Assembly (NCBI GenBank): GCA_003485955.1
Contig: DNHH01000056.1
Location: 1,830-7,529, forward strand
Origin: Opitutia bacterium
Lineage (GTDB): Bacteria; Verrucomicrobiota; Verrucomicrobiia; Opitutales; UBA953
Reading direction: 5' to 3'
Length of the DNA stretch: 5,700 bases
Position 1 is the first letter of the stretch; the number at the start of each line of letters is the position of its first letter. A model generated the notes under the pieces. The model was not told the DNA's origin and made no database searches. It saw only the letters and a list, made by a program, of their open reading frames with translations. Of this stretch, positions 1-5,700 are shown piece after piece. Position numbers and translations under genes: made by a program.

Positions 1-1415
1 GGCAGAGGTGCGAGGGACTTCCAGCCGCCGCGGGTGAAGTCGGGACACTGCACAGGCATGCTACCATTCTTCACTGAGCACGCGGAGATTTCCAGGATAC
101 AGGACCAGTCGGCTGCATCATAAACCGTCATATCAGGGGTGATGCCTTGGCGTACGCAGTCGAGCAGGCGGTAGTTCATAATGAAGTCCATGCCGCCATG
201 TCCGCCGACGCGCTTGGCGAGCTCGCCGACCTTCTTCCAAAGCGGGTGAGCGTTCTCCTGCATAAAGACATTCAGTTTTTCGCCCTCGTAGGCCCAGCCG
301 TGTCCTTTGCCGTCAACTGCAAGGCGAGGAGGGTAGTCAAAGAAGGTAGCCTTCGTTCCACAGAGGGCGTTGATGCGCGAGTAGGGACGAGGGCTCACCA
401 CGTCGTGCTGGATCATGATGCTGCGACCGAGCTCGGTTTTGATTAGCGAAGTGTTCATGTCGCCGCAGATATACTTTTCGTCCTTGTGGCGGCCGCCGTT
501 GGGGTTGTTCTTGTCGCGGAACTGGGTAAGATTGAACTCGGGTGATGACATCGAGACGACGTACTTGAAGGCGTCACCGCGGTTGATGCCCATGTACTGG
601 GCGACCGGGCCGAGGCCGTGCGTCGGGTAGAGGTTGCCGTCGATGAAGGTATGGTAGTTACGGCGCCAGGCACCCTCGGCACCGAGGCGGTACATCTGCT
701 CTTGGCGAAGGTCGTGGATATAAGCGCACTCGGCATGCTTCATTTCCCCGAAGAAGCCTTGGCGGGCCATGTTGAGGACGAAGAGCTCAGTGTCGCCGTA
801 GCAGCAATTCTCAAGGATGACGCAGTGACGCTGGGTCAGCTCGGAGGTGTCGACCAGCTGCCAGCATTCGTCGACGGTCACGGCGGCGGAAACTTCGACG
901 AACGCGTGCTTGCCTGCCTTCATCGACTTCACGCACATCGGTACGTGCCATTCCCAAGGGGTCGAAATGTAGACGACGTCGATGTCGTCGCGGGCGATCA
1001 TCTTCTCCCAGATATTTTCGTCGCCGGCGTAGACTGCAGGGCGCTTGCCAGTCTTGTTTGCAACCTTCTTAGCCGCGTTCTCAGCACGATCTTGCAGTAG
1101 GTCACAAACGGCGATGACTTCAGCGAAAGGCAGGTTCAAGGCGCTATCAAGATGCGTCATGCCGCGTGCTAGACCGATAAAGGCTACTCGCACTTTTTCC
1201 ATCGGCTTAGTAGCGAGATTCCAAACTGGCTTAGCGCCTGTAGGGCGGGGGCGAGTCTTGCCGATTTCCGTGATGCCGCTGAAGCTCAGTGCACGTGGAT
1301 CGGGTGCGGCTTCGAGGTTTGAAGTGAGTCCGTTGCCAATGCCTAGGCCAAAGCCAGCGAGTGCGGCCAGACGAAGGAATTCGCGACGAGATGAAGGGGA
1401 TTCAGGTGCGCTCAT
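1..1415 (-). CDS. Tat-exported GH109-type (Gfo/Idh/MocA fold) alpha-N-acetylgalactosaminidase, 3' end outside window
   Basis: An uninterrupted frame of 471 codons runs from ATG at 1415 to the window edge. The N-terminus has a twin-arginine signal (SRREFLRL, R10-R11) and a hydrophobic stretch at about residues 16-30, so export as a folded, cofactor-loaded protein is likely. The rest resembles family GH109 along its length: an N-terminal Rossmann strand (AFIGLARG, 78-85), TPWEWH (152-157), EVSAAVT (from 174), LENCCY, a YIHDLR segment, LYPTHGLGP (Y263, H266) and GHGGMD (H406). Known GH109 enzymes use bound NAD+ to remove terminal alpha-GalNAc by an oxidation-elimination route. The last visible residues, near a conserved DFTRGGW segment, suggest only a short C-terminal part is missing. 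The glycine loop is one residue shorter than usual. A related oxidoreductase without glycosidase activity remains possible. No clear Shine-Dalgarno precedes the start. Codons end mostly in C or G. Confidence 0.85.
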   Translation of the reverse strand, partial: MSAPESPSSRREFLRLAALAGFGLGIGNGLTSNLEAAPDPRALSFSGITEIGKTRPRPTGAKPVWNLATKPMEKVRVAFIGLARGMTHLDSALNLPFAEVIAVCDLLQDRAENAAKKVANKTGKRPAVYAGDENIWEKMIARDDIDVVYISTPWEWHVPMCVKSMKAGKHAFVEVSAAVTVDECWQLVDTSELTQRHCVILENCCYGDTELFVLNMARQGFFGEMKHAECAYIHDLRQEQMYRLGAEGAWRRNYHTFIDGNLYPTHGLGPVAQYMGINRGDAFKYVVSMSSPEFNLTQFRDKNNPNGGRHKDEKYICGDMNTSLIKTELGRSIMIQHDVVSPRPYSRINALCGTKATFFDYPPRLAVDGKGHGWAYEGEKLNVFMQENAHPLWKKVGELAKRVGGHGGMDFIMNYRLLDCVRQGITPDMTVYDAADWSCILEISACSVKNGSMPVQCPDFTRGGWKSLAPL

Positions 1416-1470
1416 AGTGGTAGGTAGATTGAAGACAGTGTTTTTGACTAAAGGTTGCGAGAATGAATCA

Positions 1471-2040
1471 TTACCAGACGATATAGCCTTGGGCAGCCTT
1501 GACCCCGAAAACTGCAAGGTTGCGCGCAGTATGCCCCGCGAGGCTTGGGATCATTGACCGACTAGGATTCAGTGAGTTGAACCGACTGAGGTACAACCAG
1601 CAGGAAACGGCGAAGGCCGACCCAGAGGATACCCAGCCCTTCATGTCCGACAGGCCATAGCCATGCAGGGTGACGAAGATTGCTGACCCAAAAATGATAA
1701 CCGCGAGCAGCTTATAGCCGCTAAGGGTTTCGGGGGCTGTAAATCCACGAAACGTCATTTCTTCAACAATCGAAGCACCGAGCATCGCAAATAGGTAGTG
1801 TGCCGGCAGCGTCTGTTGTTGTTCGCGTAGCCCGAGACGATTCTCAAACAGGGTCTCGATGATTGTGAGAAGAATTACGCCCGAGATGGCAAAGAGGATG
1901 GACTGCCAATTCGCCATGGTAGCCCCGGGCCAAAAACGCATGCGGCCATCGCGCGTTCGACGTAGGTCGCCAATCCACATGGCCAAGACGGATGCGCCGA
2001 GGACAAAGTAGAGTAGGGAAAAAATTGGAGTTTTATCCAT
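1471..2040 (-). CDS. CPBP-family (CAAX protease-like) intramembrane metalloprotease
   Basis: This is a 189-residue integral membrane protein with all three CPBP/Abi signature motifs: EEMTFR (E93, E94, R98), FVTLH (F122, H126) and HTARN (H170, N174). In the family these residues form the glutamate- and histidine-based active site inside the membrane, related to the Rce1 CAAX proteases. Hydrophobic segments lie at about 5-24, 44-65, 81-92, 110-125 and 139-151. The frame stays open upstream to 2112, but that part lies inside cutA in another frame. The ATG at 2040, 5 bases after the cutA stop, starts directly at the first hydrophobic segment and is preferred. The tight spacing suggests translational coupling to cutA. 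Bacterial members process peptides, act in bacteriocin immunity or have no known substrate. Nothing here identifies the substrate. Confidence 0.82.
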   Translation of the reverse strand: MDKTPIFSLLYFVLGASVLAMWIGDLRRTRDGRMRFWPGATMANWQSILFAISGVILLTIIETLFENRLGLREQQQTLPAHYLFAMLGASIVEEMTFRGFTAPETLSGYKLLAVIIFGSAIFVTLHGYGLSDMKGWVSSGSAFAVSCWLYLSRFNSLNPSRSMIPSLAGHTARNLAVFGVKAAQGYIVW

Positions 2041-2045
2041 CGGTA

Positions 2046-2363
2046 TTATCGGGTGCCGAGGACCCATGCTTGGTAGGCAGGCGAAATTGCGACAGCATCG
2101 ACTGCAATCCACTGAGGTACGGCATAAGGATGCCGTGACAGTATCCAGGCTTGGAGGTCGGCTTCACGGTCACTGGAGTACTTAAACGTCACGCGCCACT
2201 CTTCGTCGGCCTTAATTTCACCTTCCCAAGTGTAGTGGGATCGTATGGGGCCGTCTACTTGTGCGCAGGCGGCAAGTCCTGACTCGACGGTGCTAGCAGC
2301 TAAACGGTCTGCCTCGTCGCGCGAGGGTAGGGTGGTCCAGCCGATGTGCACCCTTTTAGCCAC
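2046..2363 (-). CDS. cutA: CutA1 divalent-cation tolerance protein
   Basis: The 105-residue product has the usual CutA1 length and pattern: an opening beta strand (VHIGWTT), the conserved LAACA (30-34), a TWEGEI segment (W46, E47, G48) and HPYAVPQWIAV (H78-Y80) near the C-terminus. CutA1 proteins are very stable cytoplasmic trimers with a ferredoxin-like fold, linked in E. coli to copper and other divalent metal tolerance, though their biochemical role is still debated. The start is GTG at 2363. It overlaps the end of the upstream LOG gene by 8 bases (GTGGCTAA), a typical coupling arrangement. A second GTG at 2351 would give a protein four residues shorter, starting just after the LOG stop. 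No strong Shine-Dalgarno is visible. Confidence 0.88.
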   Translation of the reverse strand: MAKRVHIGWTTLPSRDEADRLAASTVESGLAACAQVDGPIRSHYTWEGEIKADEEWRVTFKYSSDREADLQAWILSRHPYAVPQWIAVDAVAISPAYQAWVLGTR

Positions 2364-3222
2364 GACGCTGACCGTCTGCGGTTAAGTAATGCTTGGTCAT
2401 TTCTGCGATGAGGAAGTCGCGCGCTTCTTCAACCGTATCGACGTGGCGATAGAGTTGATGGTCTTCGGGTGAAATCATGCCCCACTCGTGCATCACTTCT
2501 AAGTTGAGAACTTTTTTCCAATAATCGGAACCGAAGAAAATAATCGGGATATGTTTCCGCGTCTTGCGTGTTTGCACGAGCGTGAGCATCTCGAACACTT
2601 CATCAAACGTGCCGAACCCTCCTGGGAATACGACCATGGCTTTGGCTAAATAGAGGAACCAGTACTTACGAATGAAGAAGTAATGAAACTCCAGATCGAG
2701 ATCCTCGGGAATATAGCGGTTATGATCTTGTTCGAAAGGAAGTGAGATGCCGAGGCCGACAGATTTTCCGCCAGCTTCGTGGGCGCCGCGATTGGCCGCT
2801 TCCATGATTCCAGGTCCGCCGCCTGAGCAAATGTAGAAGCGTTGCCATTCAGGCAGGGTGAGTGACCAGCGCGTAAGTTCAGCGGAGAGTCGTCGGCAAG
2901 CCTCGTAGTGGGTTGAGCTACGTAGGGCTAATTCGGCACGGTGGATACGTTCGGCTATTTCTGCTGGGGAGCCCTTGGTATCCTTTTTGGCTTCAGCGAG
3001 TTTGGCTTGAGCGACATCGGCCGGGAGGGTCCGTGCAGACCCAAACATGACGAAGGTATTGCGGATGCCGTGGCGCTTGAACCGGACATAGGGCTCCTGC
3101 ATCTCAGCCTGTACACGAATGCTCCGTGCAAAGGTTGAGTGCATAAACTCAGGGTTATCGAACGCCTTGAGCGGGCCAGTGCGCTTGCCAGGGTTTGCGG
3201 GGTCGGCCATGAAGAAGGCCAT
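2356..3222 (-). CDS. Long-type LOG-family (TIGR00730) nucleotide 5'-monophosphate phosphoribohydrolase
   Basis: The 288-residue protein carries the two LOG signatures: a nucleotide-binding SGGGPGIMEAAN (133-144) and the active-site PGGFGTFDE (200-208), preceded by FFIRKYWF (R185, K186), which supplies the usual Arg-Lys pair. LOG proteins, once annotated as lysine decarboxylases, split the N-glycosidic bond of nucleoside monophosphates. Plant and some bacterial members release cytokinins, while others probably serve nucleotide salvage. Residues 1-55 and the helical, charged part at about 70-118 make this the longer class, compared with roughly 190 residues in short LOGs. ATG 3222 is chosen because a GGGGGG run sits 4 bases upstream. 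GTG 3261 and ATG 3210 are alternatives; 3261 would extend further into the region upstream of rpmH. It heads the minus-strand group, and its end overlaps the cutA start by 8 bases. The natural substrate cannot be read from the sequence. Confidence 0.87.
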   Translation of the reverse strand: MAFFMADPANPGKRTGPLKAFDNPEFMHSTFARSIRVQAEMQEPYVRFKRHGIRNTFVMFGSARTLPADVAQAKLAEAKKDTKGSPAEIAERIHRAELALRSSTHYEACRRLSAELTRWSLTLPEWQRFYICSGGGPGIMEAANRGAHEAGGKSVGLGISLPFEQDHNRYIPEDLDLEFHYFFIRKYWFLYLAKAMVVFPGGFGTFDEVFEMLTLVQTRKTRKHIPIIFFGSDYWKKVLNLEVMHEWGMISPEDHQLYRHVDTVEEARDFLIAEMTKHYLTADGQRRG

Positions 3223-3273
3223 TCTGCCCCCCAAAAGCGGTCCTGCCAAGCCGGGAAGCACCGAGGGGGACGC

Positions 3274-3302
3274 TTGACACTGTGCCCTGTGCCCTTTTCT
3301 GT
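3274..3302 (+). promoter_or_regulatory. Possible promoter for rpmH-rnpA-yidD
   Basis: A perfect sigma-70 -35 hexamer, TTGACA, lies at 3274-3279, 44 bases upstream of rpmH and facing it, in the only intergenic space before this operon. At a 17-base spacing the -10 position reads TTCTGT (3297-3302), a poor match to TATAAT. The -35 is convincing and the -10 is not. The location supports a promoter more than the sequence does. Confidence 0.35.
3281..3294. repeat. Tandem heptamer TGTGCCC x2 in the divergent intergenic region
   Basis: Two exact, adjacent copies of TGTGCCC (3281-3287 and 3288-3294) fill most of the spacer between the TTGACA hexamer and the place where a -10 would lie. They sit between the divergent LOG and rpmH genes. 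They could be an operator, but two copies of a 7-base word may also be chance. Confidence 0.35.
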
Positions 3303-3323
3303 GACCTCTACCTTTTAACGGCC

Positions 3324-3461
3324 ATGCAACCGACCTACCGCCCCTCCCGTATCGCCCGTGCTCGTAAGTGCGGTTTTCGTGCTCGTTCCCGTACCCGTGG
3401 CGGTCGCAAGGTTTTGCAGAACCGTCGTCGTACCGGTCGCAAGTACTTGACGAAGGTCTAA
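3324..3461 (+). CDS. rpmH: 50S ribosomal protein L34
   Basis: The 45-residue product is extremely rich in Arg and Lys and shows the L34 pattern: YRPSR (5-9), GFRARSRTRGGRKVL (17-31) and RRRTGRKYL (34-42), within the usual 44-47 residue length. L34 is a late-assembling protein of the large subunit that binds 23S rRNA. rpmH heads a plus-strand operon: rnpA starts 7 bases after its stop, as in most bacteria. ATG 3324 has no recognisable Shine-Dalgarno upstream (the preceding bases are CTTTTAACGGCC), so initiation may depend on another signal or a short leader. A TTGACA hexamer 44 bases upstream may belong to its promoter. The codons are strongly biased to CGT/CGC for Arg, as expected of a highly expressed gene. 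Confidence 0.95.
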   Translation: MQPTYRPSRIARARKCGFRARSRTRGGRKVLQNRRRTGRKYLTKV

Positions 3462-3468
3462 GGCCTGC

Positions 3469-3834
3469 ATGCGCCTCCCCCGCGAGCGTCGTCTGCGCCG
3501 CCAGGAGGACTTCGGCAAACTCCGCACATTAGGAGCTCGTATCGATTGCGGGTCCTTTGTCTTAAATGCAGGACTTGTTGCGTCTGAGACTCAGCCTGCA
3601 CGGTTAGGTATCATTGCTGCCAAAAAACAGATACTACTGGCAGTTCAACGCAACCGTGCGAAGCGTTTAGTGCGCGAAGCTTTTCGTGCGTGCCCTGATC
3701 TTTTTCCGAATGGCTGGGATGTTGCTATCGTTGTGCGCAAATCGATTCTCACCCGATCCACAGCTTCATTGATTGAGGCGTTGCGTTTGGGTGCAACGAA
3801 AGCAAAGACACAACGTCCGCGTAGCGATGGATAA
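3469..3834 (+). CDS. rnpA: Ribonuclease P protein component
   Basis: This 121-residue basic protein is the protein subunit that helps the catalytic RNase P RNA bind and cleave 5' leaders from pre-tRNA. The N-terminus LPRERRLRRQEDF (3-15) is the classic opening of RnpA. RLGIIAAKK (45-53) forms the central strand. QRNRAKRLVREAFR (60-73) contains the RNR signature helix that contacts the RNA. WDVAIVVRK (83-91) matches the last conserved strand. Length is normal for the family. ATG 3469 follows the rpmH stop by 7 bases and gives the standard N-terminus. The 3' end overlaps yidD by 8 bases, so translation of the two is probably coupled. Confidence 0.94.
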   Translation: MRLPRERRLRRQEDFGKLRTLGARIDCGSFVLNAGLVASETQPARLGIIAAKKQILLAVQRNRAKRLVREAFRACPDLFPNGWDVAIVVRKSILTRSTASLIEALRLGATKAKTQRPRSDG

Positions 3835-4084
3835 TTTGCCGACATCTTGGGCAGTGCGCTGTGTGCAACTATTAATTCAGGTGTACCAGAAATTCTTTTC
3901 ACGATTGTTACATAAGGTTATTCCAGGTTCAGGGTGTCGCTTTCACCCAACGTGTTCGGCTTATGCAGCCGAAGCCTTTACCCAACATGGATTTTTCAAG
4001 GGTTTTTGGCTGAGTATTTGCCGGATTTGTCGATGCCATCCATGGGGAGGTTGCGGTGAGGACCCCGTGCCACCTCAATCTTAA
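3827..4084 (+). CDS. yidD: Membrane protein insertion efficiency factor YidD
   Basis: The 85-residue product is a clear YidD: an amphipathic, hydrophobic N-terminal helix with YQKFFS (20-25), then GCRFHPTCSAYAAEAF (36-51), HGFFKGFW (54-61) and CRCHPWGGCGEDPVP (68-82). YidD is a small inner-membrane-associated protein that helps YidC insert membrane proteins. ATG 3827 gives the normal family length and overlaps the end of rnpA by 8 bases. The frame is open upstream to a TTG at 3773, but those 18 residues lie inside rnpA and do not resemble the family. There are seven cysteines (12, 37, 43, 65, 68, 70, 76), several clustered near the C-terminus. yidC, the frequent next gene, does not follow here. 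Confidence 0.94.
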   Translation: MDNLPTSWAVRCVQLLIQVYQKFFSRLLHKVIPGSGCRFHPTCSAYAAEAFTQHGFFKGFWLSICRICRCHPWGGCGEDPVPPQS

Positions 4085-4117
4085 ATCACCTTGCCGTTAC
4101 TGTCTTGCGTGGTGATT
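4084..4117 (+). promoter_or_regulatory. Inverted repeat that could mask the ribosome binding site of the downstream gene
   Basis: AATCACC at 4084-4090 is perfectly complementary to GGTGATT at 4111-4117, with a 20-base gap. The left arm begins on the last base of the yidD stop codon. The right arm contains GGTGAT, which matches the complement of the 16S rRNA 3' end (ATCACCTCC) and ends 9 bases before ATG 4126. In RNA the stem could hide this site, and ribosomes finishing yidD could open it. With a 7-base stem and a long loop, stability is modest. There is no U-run typical of an intrinsic terminator. Confidence 0.35.
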
Positions 4118-4125
4118 CTATCTTT

Positions 4126-5700
4126 ATGATTGAACGTCTGCGCGAAAAGATTGCCACCCGTCAAGGGGGTACACTTTTACTTGCCCTTACTTACCTTGGG
4201 CTTTGCACGTTGTTACGGGTGGGGTTGCTCATCGCTAGTGCCGGGTCGGTGTCTTGGCACCTTGCGACCTTCGGTGCGTTCTTCACCGGTTTCTTTTTTG
4301 ACGTCCTGATGGCTTGGTGGCTAGCAATTCCATATGCATTCCTGACTGCATTTTTTGCTAAAGTTCCGAGCACGGGTTGGCGGCGAATGATTTTAGCTTC
4401 AGGATGGTTCTTTGGTGTCTGGCTTTTTGTATTTTGGAAGATGTCCGAAATACTCTTTTGGCATGAGTTCAATGTGCGGTTCAATTTTATCGCAGTCGAC
4501 TACCTCGTTTACACCGTTGAGGTTGTTAAGAACATTATCGAGTCGTACTCGATGCCACTCATTTTGGTGGGGATTACGGCAGTCGTGGTTAGTATCGTTT
4601 TTGCTCTGAACCGATTGCGTCTTTGGCAGGCATGGGCAAGGGCCGATGATGAGCAATCCTCTCCCTGGGTTACCCCTGTTCTTTTAACCCTGCCGTTCTT
4701 TGGCTTACTCGTTGTGGCCTATGGCGTTGGTCGTTCTGAACAGAAGGCGATGATGGGCCGCCATACATCAATCGCTGAGCGTTTGACCGCTGGGCTTCGC
4801 CACATGGGTGACATCCAGCCAGGCTGGGAAAATAGTTATGATACGGAGCTTGGTAAGAACGGCGAATATGCTTTTCTGGCTGCGTTTTGGGCCAATGAGC
4901 TCGAGTGGACGCGATTCTATCCTTCATTGGAGAACCCTGTTCAGTCATTGCGACAACAACTCGTTACTCAAGGCGAGGTTGCCCTAAGTGGTCCTGGCAC
5001 GGATATCACCCGGAAAGTTACCGCGAAAGGGGTGCCGAGAAAATTAAATGTTATCCAAATTACGGTCGAAAGTCTCAGTGCAGAGTATCTCGGTTGCTAT
5101 GGTCATGAGCGCTATAAGTCAGCTGGTCTCACGCCTAACTTGGATCGCATTGCGCGTGAGTCGCTTTGGTTTAGGAACTGCTATGCGAGTGGTACGCGAA
5201 CCGTGCGCGGCATGGAGGCGTTGACGCTTTCAATCCCGCCGATTCCAGGACAATCAGTTTTGCGGCGAAAAGGCTGTGAGAATCTTTGTACTTTGGGCTC
5301 AGTGTTAGCTGCGCACGGGTACGACACCTCGTTTATTTATGGCGGTGATGGGTTCTTCGATAATATGAACTATTTCTTTGGCACGAATGGCTATCGTGTG
5401 GTGGATCAGCCGGTAAAAGCTCAACAAGGCGTTAAGCCTGTCTTCGCGAATGCGTGGGGTGCGAGCGATGAAGATGCCTATGCGTGGTCGATGGCCGAAG
5501 CCGATCGGGCGTTTGCCGAAGGTAAGCCTTTCCATCAATTCATCATGACAACGTCGAATCACCGTCCATTCACATGGCCGGCAGGGAAGATTGATGAAAA
5601 GTTAAATGGTAAGGCTGCGGGCGGCGTTGCTTATTCGGATTATGCAATCGGGGCATTTTTAGAAGCCGCTCGATCGAAGCCTTGGTTTAAGGACACGATT
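4126..5700 (+). CDS. LtaS/MdoB-type phosphoglycerol transferase (sulfatase/alkaline phosphatase superfamily), 3' end outside window
   Basis: An open frame of 525 codons runs from ATG 4126 to the window edge. The first 200 residues carry about five membrane helices (roughly 16-38, 45-62, 63-79, 88-111 and 143-161, with a further one at 182-201), including the FNFIAVDYLVYTVEVV segment (120-134) common in Gram-negative LtaS-like proteins. The extracytoplasmic catalytic domain begins near residue 300. It has VESLS (E315, probable metal ligand), SGTRTVRG with T359 as the likely nucleophile, YGGDGFFDNM (405-414) and TTSNHRPF (H479, probable substrate-side histidine). The expected C-terminal Asp-His metal ligands lie beyond the edge. 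Family members transfer glycerol phosphate from phosphatidylglycerol to lipoteichoic acid in Firmicutes or to periplasmic glucans in proteobacteria. The acceptor here is unknown. The start follows GGTGAT (4111-4116) at good spacing. The gene lies 41 bases after yidD, in the usual place of yidC, and uses more A/T-ending codons than the GH109 gene. Confidence 0.88.
   Translation, partial: MIERLREKIATRQGGTLLLALTYLGLCTLLRVGLLIASAGSVSWHLATFGAFFTGFFFDVLMAWWLAIPYAFLTAFFAKVPSTGWRRMILASGWFFGVWLFVFWKMSEILFWHEFNVRFNFIAVDYLVYTVEVVKNIIESYSMPLILVGITAVVVSIVFALNRLRLWQAWARADDEQSSPWVTPVLLTLPFFGLLVVAYGVGRSEQKAMMGRHTSIAERLTAGLRHMGDIQPGWENSYDTELGKNGEYAFLAAFWANELEWTRFYPSLENPVQSLRQQLVTQGEVALSGPGTDITRKVTAKGVPRKLNVIQITVESLSAEYLGCYGHERYKSAGLTPNLDRIARESLWFRNCYASGTRTVRGMEALTLSIPPIPGQSVLRRKGCENLCTLGSVLAAHGYDTSFIYGGDGFFDNMNYFFGTNGYRVVDQPVKAQQGVKPVFANAWGASDEDAYAWSMAEADRAFAEGKPFHQFIMTTSNHRPFTWPAGKIDEKLNGKAAGGVAYSDYAIGAFLEAARSKPWFKDTI

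Noticed and set aside
147..1100. Several plus-strand open frames (147-446, 415-630, 618-1100) and a minus-strand one (455-736)
   Set aside because: All lie within the GH109 coding region in other frames. They follow from its C/G-rich codon ends and show no motifs.
1416..1470. Possible terminator or promoter between the CPBP and GH109 genes
   Set aside because: No stable inverted repeat with a T-run and no convincing -35/-10 pair could be found in these 55 bases.
1045..1557. Plus-strand open frame of 170 codons
   Set aside because: It lies opposite the GH109 gene and the end of the CPBP gene. Its translation has no recognisable domain, and both minus-strand genes have clear family motifs there.
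2033..2040. DnaA-box-like TTATCCAT, with another (TTATCCAAA) at 5051-5059, near the origin-associated rpmH-rnpA cluster
   Set aside because: Both are imperfect, isolated and inside coding sequence. There is no cluster, AT-rich unwinding region or dnaA gene, so an origin is not supported.
2041..2112. Upstream extension of the CPBP gene to a start at 2112
   Set aside because: The extra 24 residues lie within the 3' end of cutA and do not look like a membrane protein N-terminus. ATG 2040 fits the family better.
3315..3902. Minus-strand open frames at 3315-3527 and 3645-3902
   Set aside because: They are antisense to rpmH, rnpA and yidD, which are unmistakable. The translations are low-complexity or without motifs.
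4191..5562. Minus-strand open frames at 4191-4484, 4399-4656, 4670-4948 and 5305-5562, and plus-strand frames at 4412-4609 and 4905-5108
   Set aside because: They are inside the continuous phosphoglycerol transferase frame, which carries the catalytic motifs and membrane helices.

Overview
The window looks like an ordinary chromosomal stretch from a Gram-negative bacterium, most likely of the Verrucomicrobiota (Opitutae-like). This placement is an inference from three things: the style of the L34, RNase P protein and YidD proteins, a Tat-exported GH109-type protein, and few strong Shine-Dalgarno sequences. No rRNA or tRNA gene, CRISPR array, insertion sequence, phage gene or attachment site is visible. 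Seven of the eight genes belong to recognisable families; the eighth, L34, is a universal ribosomal protein. I found no undescribed multi-gene system.

Left half (1 to 3222), all on the minus strand and read right to left: a long-type LOG-family nucleotide phosphoribohydrolase, cutA, a CPBP-family membrane protease and a Tat-exported GH109-type glycosidase whose 3' end leaves the window. The first three are tightly packed (8-base overlap, then a 5-base gap) and look like one transcript. The GH109 gene follows after 55 bases with no visible terminator, so it may be co-transcribed or have its own promoter.

A divergent intergenic region of about 100 bases (3223 to 3323) separates this group from the plus-strand genes. 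It holds a TTGACA hexamer facing rpmH and a tandem TGTGCCC heptamer.

Right half (3324 to 5700), plus strand: rpmH, rnpA and yidD form the classic ribosome, RNase P and membrane-insertion cluster, with a 7-base gap and then an 8-base overlap. yidC, which often comes next, is not there. Instead, after 41 bases, there is a large LtaS/MdoB-type phosphoglycerol transferase that runs off the right edge. A 7-base inverted repeat between yidD and this gene includes its likely ribosome binding site.

In functional terms the window mixes housekeeping translation and RNA processing, envelope work (YidD, the phosphoglycerol transferase, the CPBP protease), small-molecule stress genes (LOG, CutA) and one exported glycan-degrading enzyme.
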